A DNA stretch of 64,000 nucleotides from Flaccisagitta enflata. Taxonomy: Eukaryota > Chaetognatha > Sagittoidea > Aphragmophora. The position numbers and the translations under genes were made by a program. The notes below the pieces were generated by a model that made no database searches, was not told the DNA's origin, and worked only from the letters and a program-made list of their open reading frames with translations. This document shows, piece by piece, positions 21,735-57,533 of this stretch (position 1 is the stretch's first letter; each line of letters starts with the position of its first letter). The stretch is from the NCBI GenBank assembly GCA_965153355.1, contig OZ231127.1, positions 8,680,001 through 8,744,000 on the forward strand, in the 5' to 3' direction.

Positions 21735-23873
21735 AAATACCTTTTTAATGGCAATTTACGGCATATAAATATATAGAATGATAGCGTGTTGACTCAGGTT
21801 TTTGCATGGATGGGTCCCAGTGCCTCATCATCAATGTTTTATCAATTTCTGACAAAAGGAGCAGTGCTTTGGACTAACAGTACCTACTAAATCGTCAAGT
21901 TCATCATATTACAGCCCTTAACGGCGTTTTAATCAGAATCAATCACAACGCTATACTTTGAAAATGTAACATAAGTGAGTCTCAGGTCTAAATATCCACA
22001 TTCTAGTGGTTTTTCAAAGAAATGTTGTGGTATCTATCTGACAAACACCTGAAAAATGGTGAAAAATGCCGAGTTTACGGCAAAAAATGATATCAAGAGG
22101 GGACGGGCTAACCTGAGTATTTGCATATATTCATTCTAGTGCTTTTTCGTCATTGTCTAAACAATATATGATGAGTGTAGTGGTGTTTCAGCAAATTTGC
22201 CCCAAAAAATGCCAAAAATGCTATCTTTACGGTGATTTACGATCATTTACGGCATTTAATTGAGACTTCTTATCTGAGCTACGATTTGCAATTTATAAAT
22301 GTGAGTGTCCTAGGCCCTAATACCTATTTTCTGGCACTTAATGAGTTACTGTTAACCTTCCTGAGAGGCTAATACCGAAAAAACGGTCAAAAATGGATTT
22401 TTAACGGCAAATTACAGCATGAAATTATGTATAATGGTGACGTCTTTACGTCAGTCTCTGCAGATATGTGCCACTGAGCTAGATCAACACTGTTTGGCTA
22501 CAGCCGCTGTTTTCGAGCTAGTTTAATGTGACAAAATGATCAAAAATGCTATTTTACTGCTTTTTACGGCATTTAACGGCATTTTCTCGTAAAAATCCCA
22601 ACAGAATTTTTTGTTTTTTGCCTGGTTACATTCGTCAACATGTACATAACAGCCCTGCATGGGTCGCAATGCTGAGGAATTTTTAAAAAGTTACCTCAGT
22701 TAAGAAGGGGCGTGCCCAGGCCCTCTGAAATTAACCCTCTCAGGCCTGAAATCTGCCCTCTCAGGCCTTGAATCTTTGAGGGCAGATTTCAGGCCTGAGA
22801 GGACAGATTTCAGGCCTAAGGGAACAGATTTCAGGCCTGAGAGGGCAGATTTCAGGCCTGAGAGGGCAGATTCAAGGCCTGAGAGGGCAGATTCAAGGCC
22901 TGAGAGGGCAGATTTCAGGCCTGAGAGGCTAAATTTTAGGCCTGAGAGGGCCGGGGGGGGGGACGCACGGACGAACAGACGGAATGACAAACAAAAGTCC
23001 CCCTGTGTTCTACAGGACTTCGTCCCCTTCGGGGCCGCTGCCCAAAAAAGTCTAGCGCGGGTGAGGGCTTGGGGAGAGGGGGGCCATTGCATTGGGGGTG
23101 CGGGGAAGGGGTGGTTTATTAGGGTGACTGAAAATATGGTCATGTTTGAATCTGGTCTCCCTCGCGGGAGAAATGATACCATTTCTATCACAGATGATAA
23201 CCCTAAAATCTGGTGGCAATCAAATGAAGTTTACTCATGGTCGCAACCCCCCCTCATTTTCCATAGAAAATGTACAGGAAGGATTTTGGCCTCTGCAGCT
23301 TCCTATCTTTTATAATGGGAATGGGGTGGGGTTGCGGCCATGAGTGAACTTTGTCTGATCATCTCCAGATTTTATAGTTACCATCTATGATGGAAATGGT
23401 CACATTTCTCCCACAAGGAAGACGAGATTCGGATTTTACCATATTTTAAGTCACCCTATGGTTTATATCTGTATCTCTTTATCTTTATATCCTGATATCT
23501 TAAATCTAAAGAGGACGCATCTATTGGACATCTCTTGGTCTTGTTTACTAGATAAGTTATTCAGTCATTACTATGATGTACCTGCGGGCAGTTTACTGAC
23601 AAGTGCAAAACGCCAGTCCATGAAAACGTTCCATTTCTGTATAAAATCAGAGAAAAGTTTTCCAATTTTTTCGCCAAGGATTGGGTATCGAGATCATTGG
23701 CCAAAATGAAATCGTAGGTTCTCGTTTTCTCCGGCTTTATCACGAATACTGTGTGCTTCCTGGTTGCGTTCAGAAACCGTTGACAGACACGTGTTGAGAG
23801 TTTGCAGCCGGATTTGCCTTCATCCCATCGAAGCTTCTTGTTTGTCCAAGAAAGTTTCACTACGGCGCTGATA
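19188..23873 (-). CDS. Cys-loop ligand-gated ion channel subunit (partial, three exons)
   Basis: Partial gene for a pentameric Cys-loop receptor subunit (nicotinic/5-HT3 superfamily), a plasma-membrane channel. Three minus-strand exons (23,873-23,582; 19,843-19,731; 19,483-19,188) join in compatible phases 0 and 2. They encode the middle ligand-binding strands (SWTNKKLRWDE, NGTFSWTGVL), the Cys-loop with FPFDGQVC, and M1-M2 (LPPASGERVGFSV through VGSIIPTS). Glu at the -1' position of M2 (GER) and Leu at 9' suggest cation selectivity, by family knowledge. There is no vicinal CC before M1, so it would be a non-alpha type. The signal peptide, first strands, M3, cytoplasmic loop and M4 were not found: upstream exons should lie between 23,874 and the tyrosinase end, and downstream exons below 19,188. 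Two nested mobile elements fill the first intron. Confidence 0.85.
19731..19843 (-). CDS. channel exon b: Cys-loop
   Basis: Acceptor ATCTAAACACAG, phase 0 start. 113 nt: 37 codons plus two bases. It contains DVSSFPFDGQVCPLTW, the hallmark FPFD and the second Cys. Counting across the junction gives 14 residues between the cysteines, against the usual 13. The donor AA|GTGACA is weak but is the one that fits the next exon's phase. Confidence 0.82.
21437..21505. repeat. (CA)n-(CT)n microsatellite
   Basis: CA run followed by CT units, inside the long-inverted-repeat element. Confidence 0.95.
21648..21731. repeat. (GT)n microsatellite
   Basis: About 40 GT units, inside the long-inverted-repeat element. 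Confidence 0.96.
23122..23456. mobile_element. palindromic MITE, TA duplication
   Basis: GGGTGACTGAAAATATGGTC at the left and GGGTGACTTAAAATATGGTA at the right (reverse complement). The arms extend about 130 bp through GGGAGAAATG and CTCATGG..CGCAACCCC. Flanked by TA. It lies just beside the channel's ligand-binding exon. Confidence 0.85.
23582..23873 (-). CDS. channel exon a: ligand-binding domain
   Basis: Acceptor CTCAAAATTTTAG, donor CCGCAG|GTACAT. 292 nt: one base, then 97 codons. LSWTNKKLRWDE matches the W-x-D-x-x-L-x-W-D strand of the family. ILANDLDTQ corresponds to the loop A region, and GTFSWTG to the strand preceding the Cys-loop. The first Cys of the Cys-loop (VNCPQ) is at the exon end. 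Confidence 0.85.
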
Positions 23874-25272
23874 CTAAAATTTTGAGATATTCTGTACTGA
23901 ACAAATTCGAATTGAATATGACTCAGATATATCGGAGCGAGTACAGATAATCACATCGGTATCAGAACTGCTTTGATCGACTTTTTGACACATTCCAGAG
24001 AAACATGGTCTTCATTTTCTTATGGGGAATAGCATATAAGTGCAGGGTGTTTATGTTTCTCGCATTTACTATTCCGACGCTGCCACGCGCCGCCACTGAG
24101 GCGCTTACCATTCCGGTACGCTATCTTTAATAGTCATTACTTATGGGGAAGTTTGGAATCTCATCCGGTTGATTGAGACCTCAAATAAGATTATAAGAAG
24201 GAAGAAATTTTGACAATTCTCTTTTATTTGGCACTTAGTAGAATGGTCTTCGACAAATATTTTTTTAGTTAATAGCTCTTTTGAGAACATTGACTGATCA
24301 ATTTGTTCCTATGTTTTGGGCAAAGACATTCTATACCAACAATCGCCAAACACCATTGAACACCCAACATGTAATAGAATGCAGTTGAGCTTTACTAGTA
24401 CACATTTGGAGGGACTGAGCCAAATTATGCCTTTTAGTAAAATGTTTGATTGCCAAAATTAAATTGCTAGAAGTAGGTTATATCTCATATAGGCGGGATT
24501 GCCTTATCAGCGGGTGCGCTCTGGCAGTGCTCCACCATATTCATTTTTGCATAATTTCAACTTCATGCTGATATTCTCCTTTGACTGCCATATAAAGGAC
24601 ATACCCTTATGCATCAAATGAATCAAAATTAATGGAAATTTTAAAATGTAGGAAATATTTAATAGTCCCTCCAAATTTTTTAGAGTAAGAGTTACCTGTA
24701 CAACATTTAGTTTAACAAACTCAAAATCCTAGATTAAAGAAACCCAGATTAAGTCATTTCTGTCATGTATAGACAATTGAGTAATCAGATACAACAGTAA
24801 ACTTGCTTTATCATCCATGTGTTATAGAGCCTCATCATCAAGGATATGCAACATTAGCAAATGTTAATTTGCCTTATCATTCATATGTTCATGGCTCAAA
24901 TTCATGAAGAAACAAAAAACTTAAACTGTCTGTTTTTTTACATGACATGTGCAAAAGTTGAAATATAGTAACAAAGTACTTGTCAACTGAAAAAGCAAAA
25001 GGAACTTTAGTTCTGTACAATACTTGCTTCCACTCATGTTATAAAGGTAGAGTTTGGGGAGCAGCGGGCCAACAATGATAAATATTTCAGGACATAAGTT
25101 TTTCATCACTCTATAGTGGTGGATTTAGTCATGGTTGATTCAGTATTTTTCTTTACTTCAAAATCTGTAGAAATAGTACTTAGTCATCCAAGAATTAGAC
25201 ATATCCCTAGAATTAGTGTTACAGGGTCTCAACACATTTCTCATAGTTGGCCCGCTGGTTCTCCAAAACTGC
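23874..25272. other. inter-gene region, no exon identified
   Basis: This lies between the channel's first recognised exon and the tyrosinase stop codon. It should hold the channel's 5' exons, but I could not find a signal-peptide exon. It contains an imperfect inverted repeat (25,045-25,074 against 25,240-25,268, sharing AGCGGGCCAAC), whose right copy abuts the tyrosinase stop. Confidence 0.5.
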
Positions 25273-51276
<26,004 letters not shown>

Positions 51277-51534
51277 TGTTACTTTTTCTTCTCCCAATGG
51301 TCAATCTATAGTTTTGCTTCCAAATACATTACTTTGCTCCAACAATGTTATGAAGTGTCCGTGCACTAGGATATGTCAGTTTTAGAATTTGTCCCTGTTT
51401 TAATATGAAACATATATCATAATATTTGTAAGTTTGTAATTGTCATTGTCTTAGTGAAAAAAAAGACATTCGATTTGCTTTATCCTACTTGAGCAATGTT
51501 CACAGGAACTAAGTACTGGACAGACAGGAGTTTT
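51277..51534 (-). promoter_or_regulatory. short 5' flank of tyrosinase, between paralogs
   Basis: Only about 260 bp separate the upstream paralog's polyadenylation signal from the tyrosinase ATG, so any promoter must fit here or overlap the neighbour's end. A pyrimidine-rich 3' splice-site-like signal (TGTCTTTTTTTTCACTAAG, ending at 51,450) lies within it. It could serve a 5' UTR intron or trans-splicing. No clear TATA box is seen. Confidence 0.35.
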
Positions 51535-51540
51535 TTTATT
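51535..51540 (-). terminator. polyadenylation signal AATAAA
   Basis: AATAAA on the minus strand, about 195 nt after the stop of the paralog's last exon, followed by A- and T-rich DNA. Confidence 0.65.
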
Positions 51541-51734
51541 TAAAACAGATCCAAGTTGTAGAGATTGAAAAAGAATTTTTACTCTCACAATGTCTCTAAG
51601 CTTCATCTCTCCATCATCCTCTCTCCCTCATCTCACTTGATTTCTTCATCTTTACGCTTTGCTTTTCATCCTTTTTTCAACTTTACATCACTTCAACTTC
51701 TTCTCTCAACAACTCCCAACATCTCTACATTGCT

Positions 51735-51856
51735 TCATTTCCTTTTCATCTCCTGAAGTTCTTCGTATGTGTATCTAAAATTATGCGATGGCTTAAAGAA
51801 TTCACGAGCACGAATGACTGGGTAAAGAGCCATCAGAAATTCATCAGGGCCATGAC
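51735..51856 (-). CDS. last exon of a second tyrosinase (partial gene)
   Basis: 122 nt. Acceptor CAAATTTCTAG, phase 1, TGA stop. HGPDEFLMALYPVIRAREFF and RYTYEELQEMKRK match the tyrosinase C-terminal segment (GH..ES.MVPF.PLYR..FF..LGYDY). Phase, position and end-point equal exon 12 of the neighbouring gene, but only about ten of 34 residues are shared, so this is an old duplicate. Exons encoding the copper sites must lie above 59,494, beyond the BEL/Pao insertion in its last intron. I found none before the window ends. Confidence 0.88.
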
Positions 51857-52047
51857 CTAGAAATTTGAAAAAGAAATGATAACCAATGGTTACTATTTAC
51901 TAACCATGTTCATATCACAACTACTAATTACACATAAACATTGCTAAAAGTTTATGAAATGATCAATGAAATTTTTGGTGAAATGAATATCAAAAGTTAA
52001 ATTCTAAGACGACATCATTAGAAATAAAACAAAACCAACATGAGAAT

Positions 52048-52052
52048 ACTGT
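52048..52052. repeat. target-site duplication ACTGT (left)
   Basis: ACTGT directly before the 5' LTR is repeated directly after the 3' LTR (59,489-59,493). Five bases is normal for BEL/Pao. Confidence 0.9.
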
Positions 52053-52468
52053 TGTGATATGTGATCTGTGTGATGCGTGCCTGGTGATCTGTGTCGCATT
52101 AAAAAAGGACCTGCTTTCTTTCCTTACCTCTCGCGTTGAGCGTGCTTAGAGCTCGTGACGTCATCGTTGATTCTGTTATAAATACCTGGGCGTGCCTTTG
52201 CAAGTCGAGAGTTGCGTTTGGGAGCGCTAAGTGTAAGTTTGATGTTGCTAATTGATGTTTTACCGTTGCCTATTGATATACGACCGTTGGCAATTGATAT
52301 TAGACGCTTTTATCTCTTTCTCCAATATACTAATATGATGATCATTTGTCAAACTCAGGTTCTGACGCGTTATTATGTGGCTCTGTACAATAGAAGCTTT
52401 TATCATTTGATTTCGAGTTGGTTTTTATTCGCGTGCTCTCCGAGTCAGCCTCAAAGAAAGATCTCACA
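52053..52468 (+). repeat. 5' LTR
   Basis: Begins TGTGATATGTGATCTGTG and ends GAAAGATCTCACA. A TATA box TATAAATA lies at 52,177-52,184, with CTGGGCGTGCCTTTGCAAGT downstream, so transcription probably starts near 52,205-52,215. Confidence 0.96.
52177..52184 (+). promoter_or_regulatory. TATA box of the LTR promoter
   Basis: TATAAATA in the 5' LTR; the identical copy in the 3' LTR is at 59,197-59,204. Confidence 0.7.
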
Positions 52469-52553
52469 GTCAGAACACTTCAAATTCCCGCGATGAAGAG
52501 GGCCCGAAGCCACACGACAGAACCTTCCGTCATCCCACTGCAAAAGATAAGTT

Positions 52554-55500
52554 ATGTCAGAAAGCGACAGAGATGAAGCCTTTGATCGCTTGAAGGAGTT
52601 GTATGACGATTTCAGAAATGCTTTGAAAAATAGTAGGGATGACTTTGACATAATTGAAGCCAACTTAAAGTCACATCTGGCAAAAATTGGAAACAGTGGG
52701 TATTTGTTGAATACCGAGCACTGTGATTTCTTACATAAGGCAAATAAGTTCATAAATTCACCCCAAGCGCGTCTTTTGTCTAGACGTGAGCGTTCAAGCT
52801 CTAGATCACGCCGTGAATCTACTTCAAGTGAGTCATTTGCTTCCTCATCTTCAGTTTTAGGCTCAACCATGGATGGAGCGACCGCCATTGCCAATGGTGA
52901 AACCGCTGACGACGGTAGTGGCGCCGCCGACGCAAAGAGCGCCGCCGAAGTGCAAAAGGACGCCGCCGAGCGAACCAAGTTTGTGCTAGATCGTAACGCC
53001 CGAGACTTGGAATTCTACGAGCGTGAAAGAAAGATTCAAATGGAGGCGGAAAATGAAGCAGAGGAGTTGCTTGAACAGCAGCGTTTACTTGAAAAAGAAG
53101 CTCGTAAACGGCGGCATGCGTTGGAACAGAAGGCAATCGCCCTTCAAAGGGAGAAATTACAGGCAAGACAGCAAGAGTTTAACAATGCATCTCAACTTAA
53201 CCAGCCATTCAGCTTAGACGATGATGACGACATACAGATTATCACTGCTAAGTTGAAAAGTACTAGTACATTCAGTAGCGACATTAAGCCTATTGTTGAG
53301 TCCAAGTCCGTCCCTCTCACTCCAGCCCATCCAGCTGCGCCACCAGCTAACCCATTGAGCTCAAATTCTGATGCTATTTCTAATCAGCCCCCTTCCCCTC
53401 TTAATCCCGCCCCCATCGCAAGTCCCTCTGCTCCAGATTTGTTACAGTTGATTGGCACTCAGCGCCTCATTTCCTCCGTGCCACGCGATGCTGAACGCTA
53501 CGGAGGCGGAACAGATGATTTTGCCAAATTCAAACTGGAAATCGAGTCAGATGTAATCAACGTTCCTGGAGTTACAGATGAGGAACGTTACCAAGCCCTG
53601 AGACAACGAACCCGTGGTGACGCCCGGAGGCTCGTTGAGCAGTTTATCTATCAAAAGGATCGAGCAAAGGCCCTCAAAGGTGCGATGGACGAACTTGAAT
53701 TTAATTATGGATCAAAGGTGGGTGTGTCCCAACAAAAGCTTGCAAAGATCCTCGAAGGTAAGGAGTGTCATCCTGACAATTCTGATCAAGTTCAAAAATT
53801 AATGTGGGAATTGAATGATATGAAAATTTTCGCTGAAGCAAATAATGACAGTTCATTTCTGTATCTAGATGCCACTGTGCAAAGCATTGCTAGAGTAAGG
53901 TTTTCCCGCCCCATGAAAATTAAATTTTCAGAAGCAGCTACTAAGGCCTCTAAAATTGGTAAGCAGGTCGATGTTGATTTTGTCATTGAGTTTGTGCGGA
54001 CATGGTTTGAGAATTTAAAGTCCGCCTATGGAATGGCAACATTGTCAGCCCCCAAGTCTGAGTCAAAATCTGACCCCAAGTCTAATTCAGCCCCTTCTCA
54101 GGTCAATTCCCGCGCTGCCACAAATGCATCAGGTCGTAGCAGCATTGCCGCTGTAGCAGCTTCCGCTGGAAGTGGTCGTCAACCATTGAACCCCAGCGCC
54201 CCGTCATGGCCTCAAAATTGCTTCTACTGTGGGGGGACCCACACGCCTTTCCTCTGCCCAGCATTTACTCAGCTAAGTTACGAAGAAAGAAAGACTTACA
54301 TTCTTAAGAATAAGTTGTGCTTCAGATGTTTCTCTAGTGAGCATGTCGCACGTCTGTGCAAAGAAAAGGTCAAGTGTGGCATTTGTAGCAAAGGTAACCA
54401 CAACACTCTTTTACATGATCCAAATTTCTCAGCCCCACAGAGCTCCAACGTTTTGGCGACTTCTGTGCAAGCTCCTGTCGCCGACAGGCTGCAGCAACTT
54501 GCTGCATCTGCAGCACTTCCGCCCACGGCGCCACCAGTCCATTTTGCTCCTCCAGTGACTGGCATGGCTCATGCTACAATCACTGCCGTCGAAAACAGAG
54601 GTAATGGCATTTGTTACAGGCCTATAGTGGCAATTAGGGCCCTTGATGGCAATGGTAATCATGTTCCTGTCTACGCTTTGATTGATAGTGGCAGTAATAA
54701 GACAGTTGTAACATCTCGTCTCACTTCTTGTTTGAAGTTGAAGACAAAAAAGCAGTGTGTCACCCTAACTTCTCTTGATGCCACTACTACAAGCAACCGC
54801 GATGTTGCCACTCTTGATTTACAGTCTCTCGCTGACCCTAAGTTCAGAATTAATAACGTTGAGGTTTTTGTGGTTGATGGTTTGCCAGTTGCCTCCTCTC
54901 ACATTGCCAGAAATAGTGATGTGGCAAAATATCCCCATCTGAAAGATGTCCGTTTGCACGATTTGGAGACTGACCAAGTTGATTTGCTGATTGGTACAGA
55001 TTTGGCCCACACTTTTTTGCCCGAAAAAGTTATAGTTGGTTCTCAAAATGCCATTAGTGGATTCCGTTCACGTTGGGGATGGTCGTTGATGGGTGGGTCA
55101 GATAACCAACCTAATTTTTTGTCAGCCCACATCGCCTATGTCACGGCTGAGAGGGAGAAATTTGATACTATGGATGAAAATCTGCGTGCTTTTTTTCGAA
55201 ATGATTTTCTTGATTCCCCGTCTGATTCTCTTGGTTTATCTCAGGATGAACAAAAGTCTTTACAGGTTTTCAAAGACTCGTGCCATTTCAATGGAGAAAG
55301 GTATGAGATCAAGTTACCATGGTTATATGGTTACGAAGAATTGGCTACAGTGATGCCGACGGGGGCGTCGGAAGCCACTGCGCGGAATCGAGTTACGAAA
55401 ATGGACAAACGTCTTTTGTCCAGACCAGATCTGAAGGAGATCGTTGAAACTCAAATTCAGGCCCTTTTGGACGATGGCATCGCGGAAAAGATTCCACCAG

Positions 55501-57533
55501 AAGAGATGACGCCTCCACAGTGGACAACGCCGCCAAAAGTTGAGTGGTATTTACCTCCTGTTGTTGCTGAAAAGGCTGGTAAAAAGCCCCGTTATTGCCA
55601 TGATGCTAGGGCTGTATCAAATGGGGTTAGCTTGAATTCTCTTTTCTACTCCTCACCAGATTTGAATAACCCGCTTTTAGCAATTTTGCTTCGTTTCATG
55701 CTATTGCCAGTTACTGTGGTATGCGATGTTAAGGCTTTTCACCATATGATTTCTCTCCATTCTCAAGACAAGGATGCATTTCGGTTTTTTCGTTCAAAAC
55801 CTGGAGAAAAGGATTTGGAGCCATTGAGGATGAACCGACTTGTTTTTGGTGCCGCACCGTCCGCCGCTGCTGCTACTTACTGCTACAGGCAAAATGCCAT
55901 TGATCATGGTGATGGTTATCCAAAGGAGGTAATTGATTCGATCAACGATGATATGTATGTAGACGATGGAGCATCAAATGCAGAAAATGATGCTAAGGCT
56001 ATTGAATTGGCTGATGGTATGATTTCTCTTTGCAAAAAAGGTGGTTTTCATTTGACCAAATTTCATTCAAATTCGCGCACTGTGCTCAATTCTATCCCCG
56101 AGGAACTGCGTCACCCTGGGGTAGGGAAGGACGCAGGAGAGAAATTACCCTCAGTTTCTGTTTTGGGAATTTTGTATGATGCAGAAAAAGACCAGTTTCG
56201 CATAAACACGGTTCAGCGAAAGGCGGGGGAAAAAGTGGTTACTCGCTCATCTGTTCTCTCTGCCGTAATGTCAATTTTCGACCCCACAGGTTTTGTCTGT
56301 CCTTGGGTCCTCAGAGGAAAAAAGATTGTTCAAAAGCTTTGCTATTTGGGCTTGGATTGGAAAACGCCCGTGCCACCTGAGTGGGAAAAAGAGTTCAATG
56401 AATGGTATTCCGAGTTTGAATTGCTTTCTTCCATTTCTATAGACAGGTGGATCGGTCTGTACACCAGAGATCAACCCGTTACCATTCACACCTACTGTGA
56501 CGCATCATTTGTTGGATGTGCAGCGTGTACCTTCGTCGCCATCGATGGAACAGATCTCGTCAAATTCTTCATGGCCAAGTCCCGCGTTTCACCGGAAAAA
56601 GAAACAAAGGTAGATGTCTCTGGTTCAACCCCACGCTTAGAGTTACAAGCAGCAGTGATTGCAGTTGAATTGGTCTCATATATCAACGAGCATGTTAAGC
56701 TGAACGTCAGTCGTTACTGTTATCACACCGATAGTACCGTTGTTTACTTTCAAATAAAGAGTGAAAATGGTAAGTTTAAGGTCTTTGTTGCCAATCGCCT
56801 CAACAAAATCCGACTCATTTCCTCCCCTTCTTCCTGGTACTATGTACCTACCGACGTCAATCCCGCCGACATTGCGAGCCGTGGCGCCAAAATTAGTGAT
56901 GTCGACAAGTGGAGATCGTTTCATAACGGCCCTGACTATTTGCGTGGACCCGAGAGCGAATGGCCGTCTCAACCACAACGACCATCAGATGCAGAGATTG
57001 GAATTCTCTCAACGGAAATTCAGGTCAAGGACTCTTTCATTGATTCATTATTAAGACGGAAAAGTGATTTTCTCTCTGTAAAACGGGTCATTGCTCTTGT
57101 CATTCGATTTGTCTCTAACCTCAAATCATCTTCAAGGTCAAAAGGTCGCGAACCCGAGTCACGTGATCAGACTGAGAGCCCCATGGTGTACGGGCCACTC
57201 TCAGTGGAAGAGATTTCCGCGGCCGAAAAAAGGATTATCATCGACGTCCAATTCCGTCATTTTGCCGAGGAGATAGCCATTGTCTCCACTCCTCAGTCTC
57301 TCTCCAACAAAAGGTATTTGAGTAGTAAACCATCAGCGGTTCGGGCTCTCGATCCGTTCATTGATGGTGAGGGAGTTTTAAGAGTTGGTGGTCGATTGAG
57401 AAATAGTGAAGAAAGGTTTGAGTCAAAGCATCCAGTCATTCTTCCTTCTACTGACCCGTTTACTAACCATTTGATTGTTCACTCTCATGTTTCAAATGCG
57501 CACACGGACTCGAACTCACGCTCGCCAATTTGA
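52554..57533 (+). CDS. BEL/Pao gag-pol: gag, protease, reverse transcriptase, RNase H, integrase start
   Basis: 1,659 codons from the first ATG after the LTR leader. An N-terminal coiled, charged gag (Glu/Arg/Lys-rich about residues 140-220) is followed by three zinc-knuckle-like motifs starting at C556 (CFYCGGTHTPFLC), C589 (CFRCFSSEHVARLC) and C608 (CGICSKGNHNTLLH). Then come protease D711-S-G (ALIDSGSNKTVV), reverse transcriptase with YVDD at 1135-1138, and RNase H with D1316 (TYCDASF), PRLELQA and HTDSTVVYF. The frame ends just after HSHVSNAH, inside the zinc-binding head of integrase, where a frame break sends it into a stop. The product would be a cytoplasmic polyprotein lacking a working integrase. 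Confidence 0.95.
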   Translation: MSESDRDEAFDRLKELYDDFRNALKNSRDDFDIIEANLKSHLAKIGNSGYLLNTEHCDFLHKANKFINSPQARLLSRRERSSSRSRRESTSSESFASSSSVLGSTMDGATAIANGETADDGSGAADAKSAAEVQKDAAERTKFVLDRNARDLEFYERERKIQMEAENEAEELLEQQRLLEKEARKRRHALEQKAIALQREKLQARQQEFNNASQLNQPFSLDDDDDIQIITAKLKSTSTFSSDIKPIVESKSVPLTPAHPAAPPANPLSSNSDAISNQPPSPLNPAPIASPSAPDLLQLIGTQRLISSVPRDAERYGGGTDDFAKFKLEIESDVINVPGVTDEERYQALRQRTRGDARRLVEQFIYQKDRAKALKGAMDELEFNYGSKVGVSQQKLAKILEGKECHPDNSDQVQKLMWELNDMKIFAEANNDSSFLYLDATVQSIARVRFSRPMKIKFSEAATKASKIGKQVDVDFVIEFVRTWFENLKSAYGMATLSAPKSESKSDPKSNSAPSQVNSRAATNASGRSSIAAVAASAGSGRQPLNPSAPSWPQNCFYCGGTHTPFLCPAFTQLSYEERKTYILKNKLCFRCFSSEHVARLCKEKVKCGICSKGNHNTLLHDPNFSAPQSSNVLATSVQAPVADRLQQLAASAALPPTAPPVHFAPPVTGMAHATITAVENRGNGICYRPIVAIRALDGNGNHVPVYALIDSGSNKTVVTSRLTSCLKLKTKKQCVTLTSLDATTTSNRDVATLDLQSLADPKFRINNVEVFVVDGLPVASSHIARNSDVAKYPHLKDVRLHDLETDQVDLLIGTDLAHTFLPEKVIVGSQNAISGFRSRWGWSLMGGSDNQPNFLSAHIAYVTAEREKFDTMDENLRAFFRNDFLDSPSDSLGLSQDEQKSLQVFKDSCHFNGERYEIKLPWLYGYEELATVMPTGASEATARNRVTKMDKRLLSRPDLKEIVETQIQALLDDGIAEKIPPEEMTPPQWTTPPKVEWYLPPVVAEKAGKKPRYCHDARAVSNGVSLNSLFYSSPDLNNPLLAILLRFMLLPVTVVCDVKAFHHMISLHSQDKDAFRFFRSKPGEKDLEPLRMNRLVFGAAPSAAAATYCYRQNAIDHGDGYPKEVIDSINDDMYVDDGASNAENDAKAIELADGMISLCKKGGFHLTKFHSNSRTVLNSIPEELRHPGVGKDAGEKLPSVSVLGILYDAEKDQFRINTVQRKAGEKVVTRSSVLSAVMSIFDPTGFVCPWVLRGKKIVQKLCYLGLDWKTPVPPEWEKEFNEWYSEFELLSSISIDRWIGLYTRDQPVTIHTYCDASFVGCAACTFVAIDGTDLVKFFMAKSRVSPEKETKVDVSGSTPRLELQAAVIAVELVSYINEHVKLNVSRYCYHTDSTVVYFQIKSENGKFKVFVANRLNKIRLISSPSSWYYVPTDVNPADIASRGAKISDVDKWRSFHNGPDYLRGPESEWPSQPQRPSDAEIGILSTEIQVKDSFIDSLLRRKSDFLSVKRVIALVIRFVSNLKSSSRSKGREPESRDQTESPMVYGPLSVEEISAAEKRIIIDVQFRHFAEEIAIVSTPQSLSNKRYLSSKPSAVRALDPFIDGEGVLRVGGRLRNSEERFESKHPVILPSTDPFTNHLIVHSHVSNAHTDSNSRSPI

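Larger units (their letters stand above)
20086..22714. mobile_element. 2.6 kb long-inverted-repeat element with internal satellite
   Basis: Inverted ends of about 170 bp. The left begins CACGCCCCTTCTTAACTGAG and the right is its reverse complement. Both continue through ATTCCTCAGCATG, CAGGGCTGTTAT and CCCAACAGAATTTTTTGTTTTT to CCGTTAAATGCCGTAAAAA. The interior is tandem units of about 155-160 bp around GCCGTAAAATGCCGTAAAAA plus two CA/GT microsatellites. No coding sequence and no clear target duplication were seen. Confidence 0.85.
19912..23048 (-). mobile_element. Family 1-A foldback element, split by a nested long-TIR element
   Basis: The left part (19,912-20,085) has CAGGTCGCCCAAGGGCAATA, the hairpin GCGGCCCCGAAGGGGACGAA and the tag. 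The right part (22,715-23,048) has about 21-bp GGCCTGAGAGGGCAGATT units, a G-run and the inverted tag ending GGGGCCGCTGCCCAAAAAAG. The insertion at 20,086-22,714 separates them. The whole lies in the channel's intron. Confidence 0.85.
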
